Assembly: GCF_963675165.1 (NCBI RefSeq)
Contig: NC_087390.1
Coordinates: 5,866,250 to 5,930,249, forward strand
Direction of reading: 5' to 3'
DNA from: Halichondria panicea
Taxonomy: Eukaryota > Porifera > Demospongiae > Suberitida > Halichondriidae
DNA: 64,000 nt
Position 1 is the stretch's first letter, and every line of letters starts with the position of its first letter. The notes under the pieces were generated by a model. The model searched no databases. It was given only the letters and a program-made list of their open reading frames with translations, and had not been told where the DNA came from. Below, piece after piece: positions 12,153 through 24,936 of the stretch. The translations under genes and the position numbers were made by a program.

Positions 12153-15100
12153 TCAGGAGAGTCCTCGTCTCTTATGGCTCTTGACAGCTGCTCCATCTTC
12201 TGATGTCCTGGGGGGGTCATCTGTAGTAGCGAGGGGATTGTCATGCATGGTGGGAGGTATATAGTACAGTGTCTACCCCCTGGGCAGATCATGGCCATGC
12301 AACAGTGGCTGCAATAAAGAGGGTCCAAACACATGCTATGGAGAGTCTGGGATCCATTAACCTGGCTGTATTATAGAGGGTGGCCTGCTTATAAGTTATA
12401 GTTATAACGTGGGCACGAGGGCTGAGTGCAATATATGCCATGCATCTCAAGGGCATAGCAACATAACACTGTCTTAGTAACACAATTAATAAATAGAACT
12501 GCACAAAATGACAGAGACAACGCTATAGACACATCTGCATTTGCAGCGTATACGATTTGCATGCATGGACCAACGAATGGCTTATAGCCTCACCTCACTA
12601 TAAAACGGCCCCATTCCACTACTGCTGCAAAACTCCACCGTCAGTACTCGACCAGCCCTCCTATATATATGTACGGTCTACCCTCACAACCAAGCCAAAG
12701 AAGCTCGCCTCTACACTGCTGTAAACAGCTCAAGCCCCCAGTAAAAAAAGCCGCTTCCATAGATGCTTATAGTATTATGGTGAAGCAGAATTAAAGGACT
12801 TATCTAAGCCATGCATCATGCACGAGGACTAGACTAGGAACACAGAATCTTCCACAAAATAAACCTTGGACAATTTTAAAACCTGCATGGTTGCACTTTG
12901 ATACTCGTATTTCTCATCATGCTATTTAATTATGTCAGTCTGACTATAAACCACACCTACCTGACTCCTCCCCCTCAGTATCGAGGTACTTGGCCTTATA
13001 CTCATTCATAGCGGCCTCGTAAGGTGGCCATCGATGCTCCTCCACATAAGAGAGGTTGTCTTGGTCCAATTGCAGGAATTGTTCATTTTCCTCAAAATCA
13101 GCATAATTGCTTGATATGAAGTGGAGGCACCAAGTGCTGAGCTGAGACGCGTTGTGCAGCTGTGAGGAGAGCAGGATTCCTGTGTGTGTGTGTGGGGGGA
13201 GTGGGCGTTGGAAATGTGTGGAGTGGGTGTTGGGTGGGTGTGTGTGTGTGGGGAGTGGGCGTTATATTTGGCTGGCAACATATTTGTATGATCGTGCTTT
13301 GATGCTTTAAACAATTATAACTGACCATCACTTAAAATTATTTGGGCACAGACTGTTACATGTAGGTAGAATGATTGAATGACCTCACCTATAATGTCGA
13401 CGTTTGCCTTTGAAATAGAATCTTTAGTAGCCCTCTCCACATGCTTGGAGATATACAGTTCACAGAGTGACATGAGCCGACTCATCACGTACCTGTTGTG
13501 AGGGAGAGGGGAGGAGTCAATAAGGCATGTGATACACAAGCTCTGAAAATAACAAGGTCTTTACTTTAATAATAATTATACTGTATAGCGGGTTATTTTC
13601 GAAGCACTAAATTTTCGTGGATTGCCCTAACTAAAATATTTTGAGGATAGTGGTTCAAATAACCACACCCCTACAGTAAACCAATTTTTCAAGGCACTAA
13701 ATTTTCGTGTTTCTGGGTCATCCTCGAAAATAACCAGCTATACAGTATTTGAGGAGTTGGATGTACAGTATACGTGCCTATAATTATACGTGCCTATAAT
13801 TATACGTGCCTATAATTATGCACCGTAGACCATTATACTCAAAACCAAACTCACGGCAACACTCCTAAACTCAACAATTTCCTTCACCTGTTGGCCAGCT
13901 CCAATATTCCCATAGAGTCCCCCTCCTCAATGGGGGCGTGGTCAGTGTACAGGTACTCTAGGAAACTCACAAACGTGTCCAATGGAATATCAGGGATGGA
14001 TATCTGAGGAGGGAGTTGATTACTTAAATTCTATTGGAATTCGAAAATAGAAATAAACGCATGGTTGCTAAGCAACTACAGTAGGGCATCTCTGTGACAC
14101 TGTGACTTGCGGGTAGAGCTAGCTTTAAGAATATAACGTACGTAGAATGGAACATGAACACAAAGTACATGCTAACAAACAGAGTCGTCTATTTGGGAGA
14201 TGCTTCTTGTGTGCTGAATTCTCTGATTCTAGGAATAATAAATTCAATTTTTCGAAAGAAGTGAGGTAATAATTAATTTTTGTGATTAGCTATCTGTCGC
14301 TATGACAACCTACCTCGTTAGCTGCACTCTCTTGGAAGGCTCCAGACAACATGGCCGACATGACCTCACATCGTGTGGTCAGTACTAGTCGATGGGCGGG
14401 GACAACCACACCCTCCACCAGGAAACACACGTCAGAGAACAATCCCTGTGTGTGTGTGTGGGTGGGTGTGTGTGTGGGTGTGTGTGTGTGTGTGGGTGTG
14501 TGGTGGTGATAAAACATACGTCTTTGCTTCTATCGAGCAATGTATTTTAAATGGATCTCCCTAAAGATGATATATCTGGACTCAAAAATCAGTTAATCAT
14601 GATAGTAAGATGCACAGGCAAGTACGAGATAACCAGCACAAAAATGGCATACCTTGTTGAGAAATAGTTGCTTAGTGACACTGGCATGTCGATCATTCAA
14701 CCACGTTATAATTTTCTGATTAAGAAACTCCTCCCCTTTACGAGCATTCTCACACATGAGCTCCAACTCGGGTAAATTCAGCAGCTGAGAAATCTTGATT
14801 GTTTCGTCGAAACCTTCGCTCTCTTTGTCTAGTTCCACCACTCCAGTGTAGAGGAACGTTAGGGCACGAGATAGCGCCAGCTCTGTCACCATGGAGGGGT
14901 CAAAGGTCATCTCTGTCACCTGTTTACCGTCCGAGTCAGGTCTATAGCAAACAAAAAATTTCATCATACACATTTTTGTAGAAAAATTTATCGTAAAACG
15001 CACTCAAAAACTAAGAATTGATAGACAAAGTGTGTACATTATTCTCTTAATTACCTGTCTTCAATGTGGAGCATTCCCTCCAGCTGCCCCAAGTTTACCG

Positions 15101-18100
15101 TCTCCATGGTAACCTTCTTTAGTCGTGCCTTGTCCCACCCATCACATAGACTATCAACCTGGAGGAGGTGGGAGAGTGGACACAAAGCCATTGCTTAATT
15201 GGAACACTGTAATATACAGAGCACTCGGTACTTTACGTCTCACAACCATATACTGGTAATGATACAGTATTTGAGCCTATAGCAGCAACTACCAGAATTA
15301 TACAGAGGAAAATAAGATTTGAACGTTATGACGAGACTTTAAGAACGGTATATAGTGGTGGCATGCAGTCGAACAGCAACTGGAATAAATGCTCAAAGTC
15401 TCCATAGCATGTGTTTGGACCTGTGTTAGCAGGCCACCCTCTAGAATACAGCCAGGTTAATGGGCCCCAAAGTCTCTCCATAGCATGTGTTTGGACCTGT
15501 GTTAGCAGGCCACCTCTTTATTACAGCCACTGTTGGTCTGCCCAAGAGTGACCATCATAGATGTGTGGTATCCACAGCATTTGCCGAGATACGCAGGAAC
15601 TAAATAGACAAACCTCACCTTAACTTCCTGAGTCACTCCGAGCAGCTGTCTAAACAAATCTGAAGCAGATGCTAGCACATAGCGATGGGCATGATACGTC
15701 TTGCCCTCCAGTCTCAAGACCATGTCCGAATGAGATGGGTTGTTTATCGTTTTTGCCCGATCAGAGGAAAACGTTGAAATTTGGACTTTTATTGCTGGTG
15801 CTTTTTTATGGTCTGGTAGTTGAGGGGGCGGGGAGGGTCTGCTGACATTTGTTGAAAATGATTGGTCGGATGATTGGGAGCGCCTGTAAGGAAAGTTACA
15901 AGGTGACAATAATGTAAACCAGATTTGACTAATGCAGTGAAACCTGTCTATAGTGGTCACCCTTGGGCAGACCAACAGTGGCTGTATTCTAGAGGGTGGC
16001 CTGCTAACACAGGTCCAAACACATGCTACGGAGACTTTGAGGCCCATTACCTAGCGATACCGTTTAGGGGGTTATTTTCGAGGCACTCAATTTTTGCGAA
16101 TTGGTCAAACTAAACATTCTGCGGATTTCATTTTCGAGGATAGAGGTTCAAACGACCACACCCCTAGGCGGCAGTAGAAAGGTCATTCAATACCGGACGT
16201 AAACGAGCCACTAAACTTCTGAGGTTCGAGGTCAATCCGCAAAAATAAATATAGTGCCTTGAAAACAACCCGCTATACGGCATTATATAGAATGCTTAGG
16301 ATGACCATAAGGACAATACTCCTACTATTTCACTCACTGTTTTCTGCCTGCCCTTGTTAGCCCTGCCCTCACACAAAAGTCCATTGCCTCATTCACACCA
16401 GCTCCTGTTAGGGCACTTGTCTCATAGTAACCCACCGCTCCTGAGGGGAAGAGGGGGGAGGTCATACGGTTATCAGATACAAATAAATGTCACTTTCATA
16501 CGTAACATTGGATTAAAACGTGCGTTCTTCTAGAAACTTTACACACATTAAATAAAGCATCTTTGAACGGCCATAACTTTGTTCTGTTGGTGATATGATT
16601 TTTTGAAAAAGTTCAGCCAGGTTAATGGGCCCAAGTCTCCATAGCATGTGTTTGGACCTGTGTTAGCAGGCCACCCTCTATAATACAGCCAGGTTAATGG
16701 GCCCAAGTCTCCATAGCATGTGTTTGGACCTGTGTTAGCAGGCCACCCTCTATAATACAGCCAGGTTAATGGGCCCAAGTCTCCATAGCATGTGTTTGGA
16801 CCTGTGTTAGCAGGTCACCCTCTATAATACAGCCAGGTTAATGGGCCCAAGTCTCCATAGCATGTGTTTGGACCTGTGTTAGCAGGTCACCCTCTATAAT
16901 ACAGCCAGGTTAATGGGCCCAAGTCTCCATAGCATGTGTTTGGACCTGTGTTAGCAGGCCACCCTCTATAATACAGCCAGGTTAATGTCCCAAAGTCTCC
17001 ATAGCATGTGTTTGGACCTGTGTTAGCAGGCCACCCTCTATAATACAGCCAGGTTAATGGGCCCAAGTCTCCATAGCATGTGTTTGGACCTGTGTTAGCA
17101 GGTCACCCTCTATAATACAGCCAGGTTAATGGGCCCAAGTCTCCATAGCATGTGTTTGGACCTGTGTTAGCAGGCCACCCTCTATAATACAGCCAGGTTA
17201 ATGAGTCCCAAAGTCTCCATAGCATGTGTTTGGACCTGTGTTAGCAGGCCACCCTCTATAATACAGCCAGGTTAATGGGCCTCAAAGTTTCCATAGCATG
17301 TGTTTGGACCTGTGTTAGCAGGTCACCCTCTATAATACAGCCAGGTTAATGGGCCCAAGTCTCCATAGCATGTGTTTGGACCTGTGTTAGCAGGCCACCC
17401 TCTATAATACAGCCAGGTTAATGGGCCCAAGTCTCCATAGCATGTGTTTGGACCTGTGTTAGCAGGTCACCCTCTATAATACAGCCAGGTTAATGGGCCC
17501 AAGTCTCCATAGCATGTGTTTGGACCTGTGTTAGCAGGCCACCCTCTATAATACAGCCAGGTTAATGGGCCCAAGTCTCCATAGCATGTGTTTGGACCTG
17601 TGTTAGCAGGCCACCCTCTATAATACAGCCAGGTTAATGAGTCCCAAAGTCTCCATAGCATGTGTTTGGACCTGTGTTAGCAGGCCACCCTCTATAATAC
17701 AGCCAGGTTAATGGGCCTCAAAGTTTCCATAGCATGTGTTTGGACCTGTGTTAGCAGGTCACCCTCTATAATACAGCCAGGTTAATGGGCCCAAGTCTCC
17801 ATAGCATGTGTTTGGACCTGTGTTAGCAGGCCACCCTCTATAATACAGCCAGGTTAATGGGCCCAAGTCTCCATAGCATGTGTTTGGACCTGTGTTAGCA
17901 GGTCACCCTCTATAATACAGCCAGGTTAATGGGCCCAAGTCTCCATAGCATGTGTTTGGACCTGTGTTAGCAGGCCACCCTCTATAATACAGCCAGGTTA
18001 ATGGGCCCAAGTCTCCATAGCATGTGTTTGGACCTGTGTTAGCAGGTCACCCTCTATAATACAGCCAGGTTAATGGGCCCAAGTCTCCATAGCATGTGTT

Positions 18101-18943
18101 TGGACCTGTGTTAGCAGACCACCCTCTATAATACAGCCAGATTAATGGGCCCAAGTCTCCATAGCATGTGTTTGGACCTGTGTTAGCAGGCCACCCTCTA
18201 TAATACAGCCAGGTTAATGGGCCCAAGTCTCCATAGCATGTGTTTGGACCTGTGTTAGCAGGCCACCCTCTACAATACAGCCACTGTTGGTCTGCCCAAG
18301 GGTGACCACTATAGACAGGGTTTCACTCTAGCAGAAATACGGAAGAATTCCTCACCAAGATCTTTTGCCAGTTGCAGAGCATCTTCGCGGGGGACCTCAG
18401 TGTAGTCACCATTGACCTCTTGACCTCTGAGGTCACACTTGAGCCCCAGTAGCAGCACAGGTGTGTTCGGACAAAAGTGACGAACTTCAGGTATCCACTT
18501 CTCTTTGATGTTTGCAAATGAAATTGGATATTTTATGGAAAATGCAACAAGTAAAATGTCCGTCTGGGGATAGGAAAGTGGGCGGAGCCTATCATAGTCT
18601 TCTCCACCAGCTGTAGAGAATTAGCGTATGTAATAAACCAGCAGATGTGTTTCAAGTGTCGAGAGAGAAAAATTTACACATCCATAACTTCACAGTATTT
18701 GCTCAAACAGAATCAATATCATAATATATAATTACAAGTGCAAACGACAATCAGGTACGTACCTGTATCAAATGGCACCACTGTGACTGGTTTTCCGTCG
18801 ACCATAATTAGAGAATAATAGCTTTCAAACAAAGTGGGGATGTATTCACTGGGGAATGAATTGGTCCTCCATTGTATAAGAAAACATGTTTTACCCACTG
18901 CACCATCTCCAACTATGACCACCTTCAGTTGCATGTGTGACAT
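12153..18943 (-). CDS. RhoBTB-like gene 3 (class A), near-identical twin of gene 2
   Basis: Exons: 18763-18943, 18356-18610, 16338-16440, 15619-15883, 15055-15158, 14653-14941, 14314-14445, 13888-14003, 13389-13492, 12961-13179, 12153-12220; 611 residues. Introns as well as exons match gene 2 at a constant offset of 7098 bp from exon 1 to exon 6. The offset becomes 7094 bp after a 4-bp change in the CA tract beside exon 7. I saw only a handful of substitutions over about 7 kb. The intron 2 minisatellite has the same unit number and variant order as in gene 2. All motifs are as in gene 2, including [10 protein letters not shown] and LKCD, and every exon is open. Very recent duplication, gene conversion or an assembly duplicate are the possible causes. 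Confidence 0.87.
16614..18280. repeat. 72-bp minisatellite, gene 3 intron 2 (about 23 units)
   Basis: Unit order and variants match the gene 2 array at an offset of 7098 bp. An array this unstable would be expected to drift, so the two genes separated very recently or are homogenised. Confidence 0.92.
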
Positions 18944-19101
18944 CTTCGAGAAAAAGAGATCGATCAGAACAGCGAAGTCATGAAAGTGTAAATACGGTAA
19001 AGGTCGACTGGTAAAGGGGTCTCTACAATCATGTAATGTACAAGGTACAAGATCAGAACACCAATGTACCAGGAAATCATTTTATGTTTGTGGTTGAGAT
19101 A

Positions 19102-19109
19102 TGACGTCA
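19102..19109. promoter_or_regulatory. CRE-type palindrome upstream of gene 3
   Basis: Perfect TGACGTCA about 159 bp upstream of the gene 3 ATG, in the spacer behind gene 4. Confidence 0.55.
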
Positions 19110-19250
19110 CTACATTCCAAGCCTATGATAATTAATTAATATTCAGTGAAAATATTCAGTGAAAAGTGATGGAATAAAAATCAATGGCACAAAAGTGCAT
19201 GCTAACACGAACAGAGTAACAGTTTCCGTCTAGTTGATCTACTTGAACAG

Positions 19251-22200
19251 TCAGGAGAGTCCTCGTCTCTTATGGCTCTTGACAGCTGCTCCATCTTCTG
19301 ATGTCCTGGGGGGGTCATCTGTAGTAGCGAGGGGATTGTCATGCATGGTGGGAGGTATATAGTACAGTGTCTACCCCCTGGGCAGATCATGGCCATGCAA
19401 CAGTGGCTGCAATAAAGAGGGTCCAAACACATGCTATGGAGAGTCTGGGATCCATTAACCTGGCTGTATTATAGAGGGTGGCCTGCTTATAAGTTATAGT
19501 TATAACATGGGCACGAGGGCTGAGTGCAATAATATATGCCATGCATCTCAAGGGCATAGCAACATAACACTGTCTTAGTAACACAATTAATAAATAGAAC
19601 TGCACAAAATGACAGAGACAACGCTATAGACACATCTGCATCTGCAGCGTATACGATTTGCATGCATGGACCAACGAATGGCTTATAGCCTCACCTCACT
19701 ATAAAACGGCCCCATTCCACTACTGCTGCAAAACTCCACCGTCAGTACTCGACCAGCCCTCCTATATATATGTACGATCTACCCTCACAACCAAGCCAAA
19801 GAAGCTCGCCTCTACACTGCTGTAAACAGCTCAAGCCCCCAGTAAAAAAAGCCGCTTCCATAGATGCTTATAGTATTATGGTGAAGCAGAATTAAAGGAC
19901 TTATCTAAGCCATGCATCATGCACGAGGACTAGACTAGGAACACAGAATCTTCCACAAAATAAACCTCTATAAATCACACCTACCTGACTCCTCCCCCTC
20001 AGTATTGAGGTACTTGGCCTTATACTCGTTCATAGCGGCCTCGTAAGGTGGCCATCGATGCTCCTCCACATAAGAGAGGTTGTCTTGGTCCAATTGCAGG
20101 AATTGTTCATTTTCCTCAAAATCAGCGTAATTGCTTGAAATGAAGTGGAGGCACCAAGTGCTGAGCTGAGACGCGTTGTGCAGCTGTGAGGAGAGCAGGA
20201 GTCCTGTGTGTGTGTGGGGGGAGTGGGCGTTGGGTATGTGTGGAGTGGGTGTTGGGTGTGTGTGTGTGTGTGGGGAGTGGGTGTTATATTTAGCTGGCAA
20301 CATATTTCGTACGATCGTGCTTTGATGTTTGATGCTTTAAACAATTATAACTGACCATCACTTAAAATTATCTGAGCACAGACTGTTACATGTAGGTAGA
20401 ATGATTGAATGACCTCACCTATAATGTCGACGTTTGCCTTTGAAATAGAATCTTTTATGGCCCTCTCCACATGCTTGGAGATGTGCCATTCACAGAGTGA
20501 CATGAGCCGACTCATCACGTACCTGTTGTGAGGGAGAGGGAAGGAGTCAATAAGGCATGTGATACACAAGCTCTGAAAATAACAAGGTCTTTACTTTAAT
20601 TTAAACTGTAGAGCGGGTTATTTTCGAGGCACTAAATTTTCGCGGATTGCCCTAACTAAAATATTTTGAGGATAGCGATTCAAATGACCACACCCCTACA
20701 GTAGAGAGGTTCAAATGACCACACCCCTACAGTAGAGAGGTTCAAATGACCACACCCCTACAGTAAACCAATTTTTCGAGGCACTAAATTTTCGTGTTTC
20801 TGGGTCATCCTCGAAAATCTCGAAAATAACCAGCTATACGATATTTGAGGGGTTGGATGTACAGTATACGTGCCTATAATTATACGTGCCTATAATTATA
20901 CGTGCCTATAATTATGCACCGTAGACCATTATACTCAAAACCAAACTCACGGCAACACTCCTAAACTCAACAATTTCCTTCACCTGTTGGCCAGCTCCAA
21001 TATTCCCATAGAGTCCCCCTCCTCAATGGGGGCGTGGTCAGTGTACAGGTACTCTAGGAAACTCACAAACGTGTCCAATGGAATATCAGGGATGGATATC
21101 TGAGGAGGGAGTTGATTACTTAAATTCTATTGGAATTCGAAAATAGAAATAAACGCATGGTTGCTAAGCAACTACAGTAGGGCATCTCTGTGACTCTGTG
21201 ACTTGCGGGTAGAGCTAGCTTTAAGAATATAACGTATGTAGAATGGAACACGAACACAAAGTGCATGCTAACAAACAGAGTCGTCTATTTGGGAGATGCT
21301 TCTTGTGTGCTGAATTCTCTGATTCTAGGAATAATAAATTCAATTTTTCGAAAGAAGTGAGGTAATAATTAATTTTTGTGATTAGCTATCTGTCGCTATG
21401 ACAACCTACCTCGTTAGCTGCGCTCTCTTGGAAGGCTCCAGACAACATGGCCGACATGACCTCACATCGTGTGGTCAGTACTAGTCGATGGGCGGGGACA
21501 ACCACACCCTCCACCAGGAAACACACGTCAGAGAACAATCCCTGTGTGGGTGTGTGTGTGGGTGTGTGTGTGGGTGTGTGTGTGTGTGTGGGTGGGTGTG
21601 GTGGTGATAAAACATACGTCTTTGCTTCTATCGAGCAATGTATTTTAAATGGATCTCCCTAAAAGCTACAAAAGATGATATATCTGGACTCAAAAATCAG
21701 TTAATCATGATAATAAGATGCACAGGCAAGTACGAGATAACCAGCAAAAAAATGGCATACCTTGTTGAGAAATAGTTGCTTAGTGACACTGACATTTCGA
21801 TCATTTAACCACGTTATAATTTTCTGATTCAGAAACTCCTCCCCTTTACGAGCATTCTCACACATGAGCTCCAACTCGGGCAAATTCAGCAGCTGGGCTA
21901 TCTTGATTGTTTCGCTGAAACCTTCGCTCTCTTTGTCTAGTTCCACCACTCCAGTGTAGAGGAACGCAAGGGCACGAGATAGCGCCAGCTCCGTCACCAC
22001 AGAGGGGTCAAAGGTCATCTCTGTCACCTGCTTACCGTCCGAGTCAGGTCTATAGCAAACAAAAATCACAAATAATAAACAGACCGTTTTTAAAAAAAAA
22101 TTTGTCATTACAACAAAATAAATGTTATTTATACAAAGTGTGGTGTACAATTACAGTGGAACCTCTGTTAACAACCACCTCCGAATAAAGGCCAGCTGTT

Positions 22201-24644
22201 ATATAACGGCCATCAGGCACTCAGGTACCAAATGAACAGTTTGTGTACAAAACAACCTCTCAACAAAGGCACCCTCTGTATAGTGGCCAAAACATTATTC
22301 CCCAAAGGTGTCCGTTATAGAGGGTTCCACTGTACCTTTCATCAATGTGGAGCATTCCCTCCAGCTGCCCCGAGTTGACTGTCTCCACAGTAACCTTCTT
22401 TAGTCGTGCCTTGTCCCACCCATCACACAGACTATCAACCTGGAGGAGGTGGGAGAGTGGACATTAAAGGAATCACTTAATTGGAACACTGTAATATACA
22501 GAGCACTCGGTACTTCACGTCTCACAACCATACTGGTAATGATACAGTATTTGAGCCTATAGCAGCAACTACCAGAAGAAAATAAGATTTGAACGTTATG
22601 ACGAGGCTTTAAGAACGGTATATATAGTGGTGGCATGCAGTTGAACAGCAACTGGAATAAATGTGAGAAATATTTTCCAGCTAGTTAAAATAGGCCTCAA
22701 AGTCTCCTAAGCATGTGTTTGGACCTGTGTTAGCAGACAGCCTCTTTATTAGAGCCACTGTTGGTCTGCCCAAGAGTGACCATCATAGATGTGTGGTATC
22801 CACAGCATTTGTCGAGATACGTAGGAACTAATAGAAAACCTCACCTTAACTTCCTGAGTCACTCTGAGCAGCAGTCTAAACAGATCTGAAGCAGATGCCA
22901 ACACATAGCGATGGGGATGATACGTCTTGCCCTCCAGTCTCAAGACCACGTCCGAATGAGATGGGTTGTTTATCGTTTTTGCCCGATCGGAGGAAAACGT
23001 TGAACTTTGGACTTTTATTGCGGGCGCTTTTTTATGGTCTGGTAGTTGAGGGGGCGGGGAAGGTCCGCTGACATTTGTTGAAAATGATTGGTCGGATGAT
23101 TGGGAGCGCCTGTAAGGAAAGTTACAAGGTGACAATAATGTAAACCAGATTTGACTAATGCAGTGAAACCTGTCTATATAGTGGTCACCAACAGTGGCTG
23201 TACTAATAATTATACAGGGTGGCCTGCTAAGTAACACAGGTCTAAACACATGCTACAAAAACTTTGAGGCCCATTACCTAGCGATATCGTTTAAGGGGTT
23301 ATTTTCGAGGCACTAAATTTTTGCGGATAATTATTTTGCGGATCTCATTTTCGAGGATAGAGGTTCAAATGACCACACCCCTAGGCAGCAGTAGAAAGGT
23401 CTTCCAATACCGGAAGTAAACGAGCCACTAAACTTTTTAAGTTCGAGGTCAATCCGCAAAAATATAGTGCCTTGCCGCTATACGGCATTATATAAAATGC
23501 TTAGGATGACCATAAGGACAATACTCCTACTATTTCACTTACCGTTTTCTGCCTGCCTCTTGTTTTTCCCTTGCTAGCCCTGCCCTCATACCAGCGTCCA
23601 TTGCCTCCATCACACCAGCTCCTGTTAGGGCACTTGTCTCATAGTAACCCACCGCTCCTGAGGGGGGAGGTCATACGGTTATCAGATACCCATAAATGTT
23701 CCTTTCGTACGTAACATTGGATTAAAATGTGCGTGCTTCTAGAAATTTTTACACATGTTAAATGAAGCATCTTTGAACGGCCATAACTTTAGTTTCGTTG
23801 GTGATATGATTTTTTGAAAAAGCTCAGCCAGGTTAATGGGCCCAAGTCTCCATAGCATGTGTTTGGACCTGTGTTAGCAGGCCACCCTCTATAATACAGC
23901 CAGGTTAATAGGCCCCAAAGTCTCTATAGCATGTGTGTTTGGACCTATGTTAGCAGACCACCCTCTATAATACAGCCACTGTTGGTATGCCCCAGGGCGA
24001 CCACTAGAGACAGGTTTTCACTCTGCAGAAATACGGCATAAATTCCTCACCAAGATCTTTTGCCAGTTGCAGAGCATCTTCGCGGGGGACCTCAGTGTAG
24101 TCACCATTGACCTCTTGACCTCTGAGGTCACACTGGAGCCCCAATAGCAGCACAGGTATGTTTGGACAAAAGTGACGAACTTCAGGTATCCACCTCTCTT
24201 TGATGTTTGCAAATGAGGTTGGATATTTGATGGAAAATGCAACAAGGAAAATGTTCGTATCAGGATAGGAAATTGGGCGGAGCCTATCGTGGTCTTCTCC
24301 ACCAACTGTAGAGAATTAGCATATGTGATTAAACCAGCAGATGTGTTTCAAGGGTCGAGAGAAAAGATGTTTACATAAATCCATAACTTCACATTATTTG
24401 CTCAAAAAGAATCAATATCATGTTTTATATATTACAAGTGCAAACGACATCATACAGGTAGGTACGTACCTGTATCCCATGGCAACACTATGACTGGTTT
24501 TCCATCGACCATAATTTCGGCGGCATAGCTGTCAAACACAGTGGGGACGTAATCACTGGGGAATGAATTGGTGGTCCATCGAATGTAAAAACATGTTTTA
24601 CCCACTGCACCATCTCCAACCATGACCACCTTCACGTTTTGCAT
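19251..24644 (-). CDS. RhoBTB-like gene 4 (class B front, class A-like end)
   Basis: Exons: 24470-24644, 24051-24305, 23543-23657, 22845-23109, 22336-22439, 21761-22049, 21410-21541, 20984-21099, 20419-20522, 19985-20203, 19251-19318; 613 residues. The start is MQNVKVV, without the MSH extension of class A. Switch I is YVPTVFDSY, closer to canonical Rac than class A. G3 reads [10 protein letters not shown] (His where Rac has Tyr64) and G4 reads LQCD, losing the usual Lys. Exon 3 is 12 nt longer than in class A. Intron 5 begins with a pogo-like MITE at the 5' splice site. Exons 9-11 and their introns match gene 6 at a constant offset of 12265 bp, while exons 1-6 match gene 7 at about 17780 bp, so the gene is a mosaic. 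All exons are open. Confidence 0.85.
22154..22332. mobile_element. 179-bp pogo-like MITE at the gene 4 intron 5 donor
   Basis: Imperfect terminal inverted repeats CAGTGGAACCTCT / AGAGGGTTCCACTG, flanked by TA on both sides as expected for Tc1/mariner/pogo target duplication. It is absent from class A genes at the same place. It touches the exon 5 splice donor on the minus strand. Confidence 0.8.
23825..23973. repeat. 72-bp repeat, gene 4 intron 2 (2 units)
   Basis: Two diverged units; the second has GGTTAATAGGCCCC and a 2-bp GT insertion. Confidence 0.85.
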
Positions 24645-24785
24645 CTTCGAGAAAAAGATCTCAGTTGATCAATGTGTAAATACGGTAAAGGCAAACTGGT
24701 AAAGGGTCTCTACATGTACACATTGTAACTTGTACCTTGTACCCAGGAAGTCTGAAGGGCGTTTCTAATGTTTGCGGTTGAGAGA

Positions 24786-24793
24786 TGACGTCA
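24786..24793. promoter_or_regulatory. CRE-type palindrome upstream of gene 4
   Basis: Perfect TGACGTCA about 142 bp upstream of the gene 4 ATG. It is retained although the class B spacer differs at many other positions. Confidence 0.55.
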
Positions 24794-24936
24794 TTACATT
24801 CCAATCTTATGAATATCATTATTTTAATACCACACTACTATAGAAGTGATAATTCAGTGAAAAGTGATGGAATAAAAATCACACAAAAGTGCAACAGTTT
24901 GATCCACTTGTCATTAATGAACAGTCAGGAGAGTCC

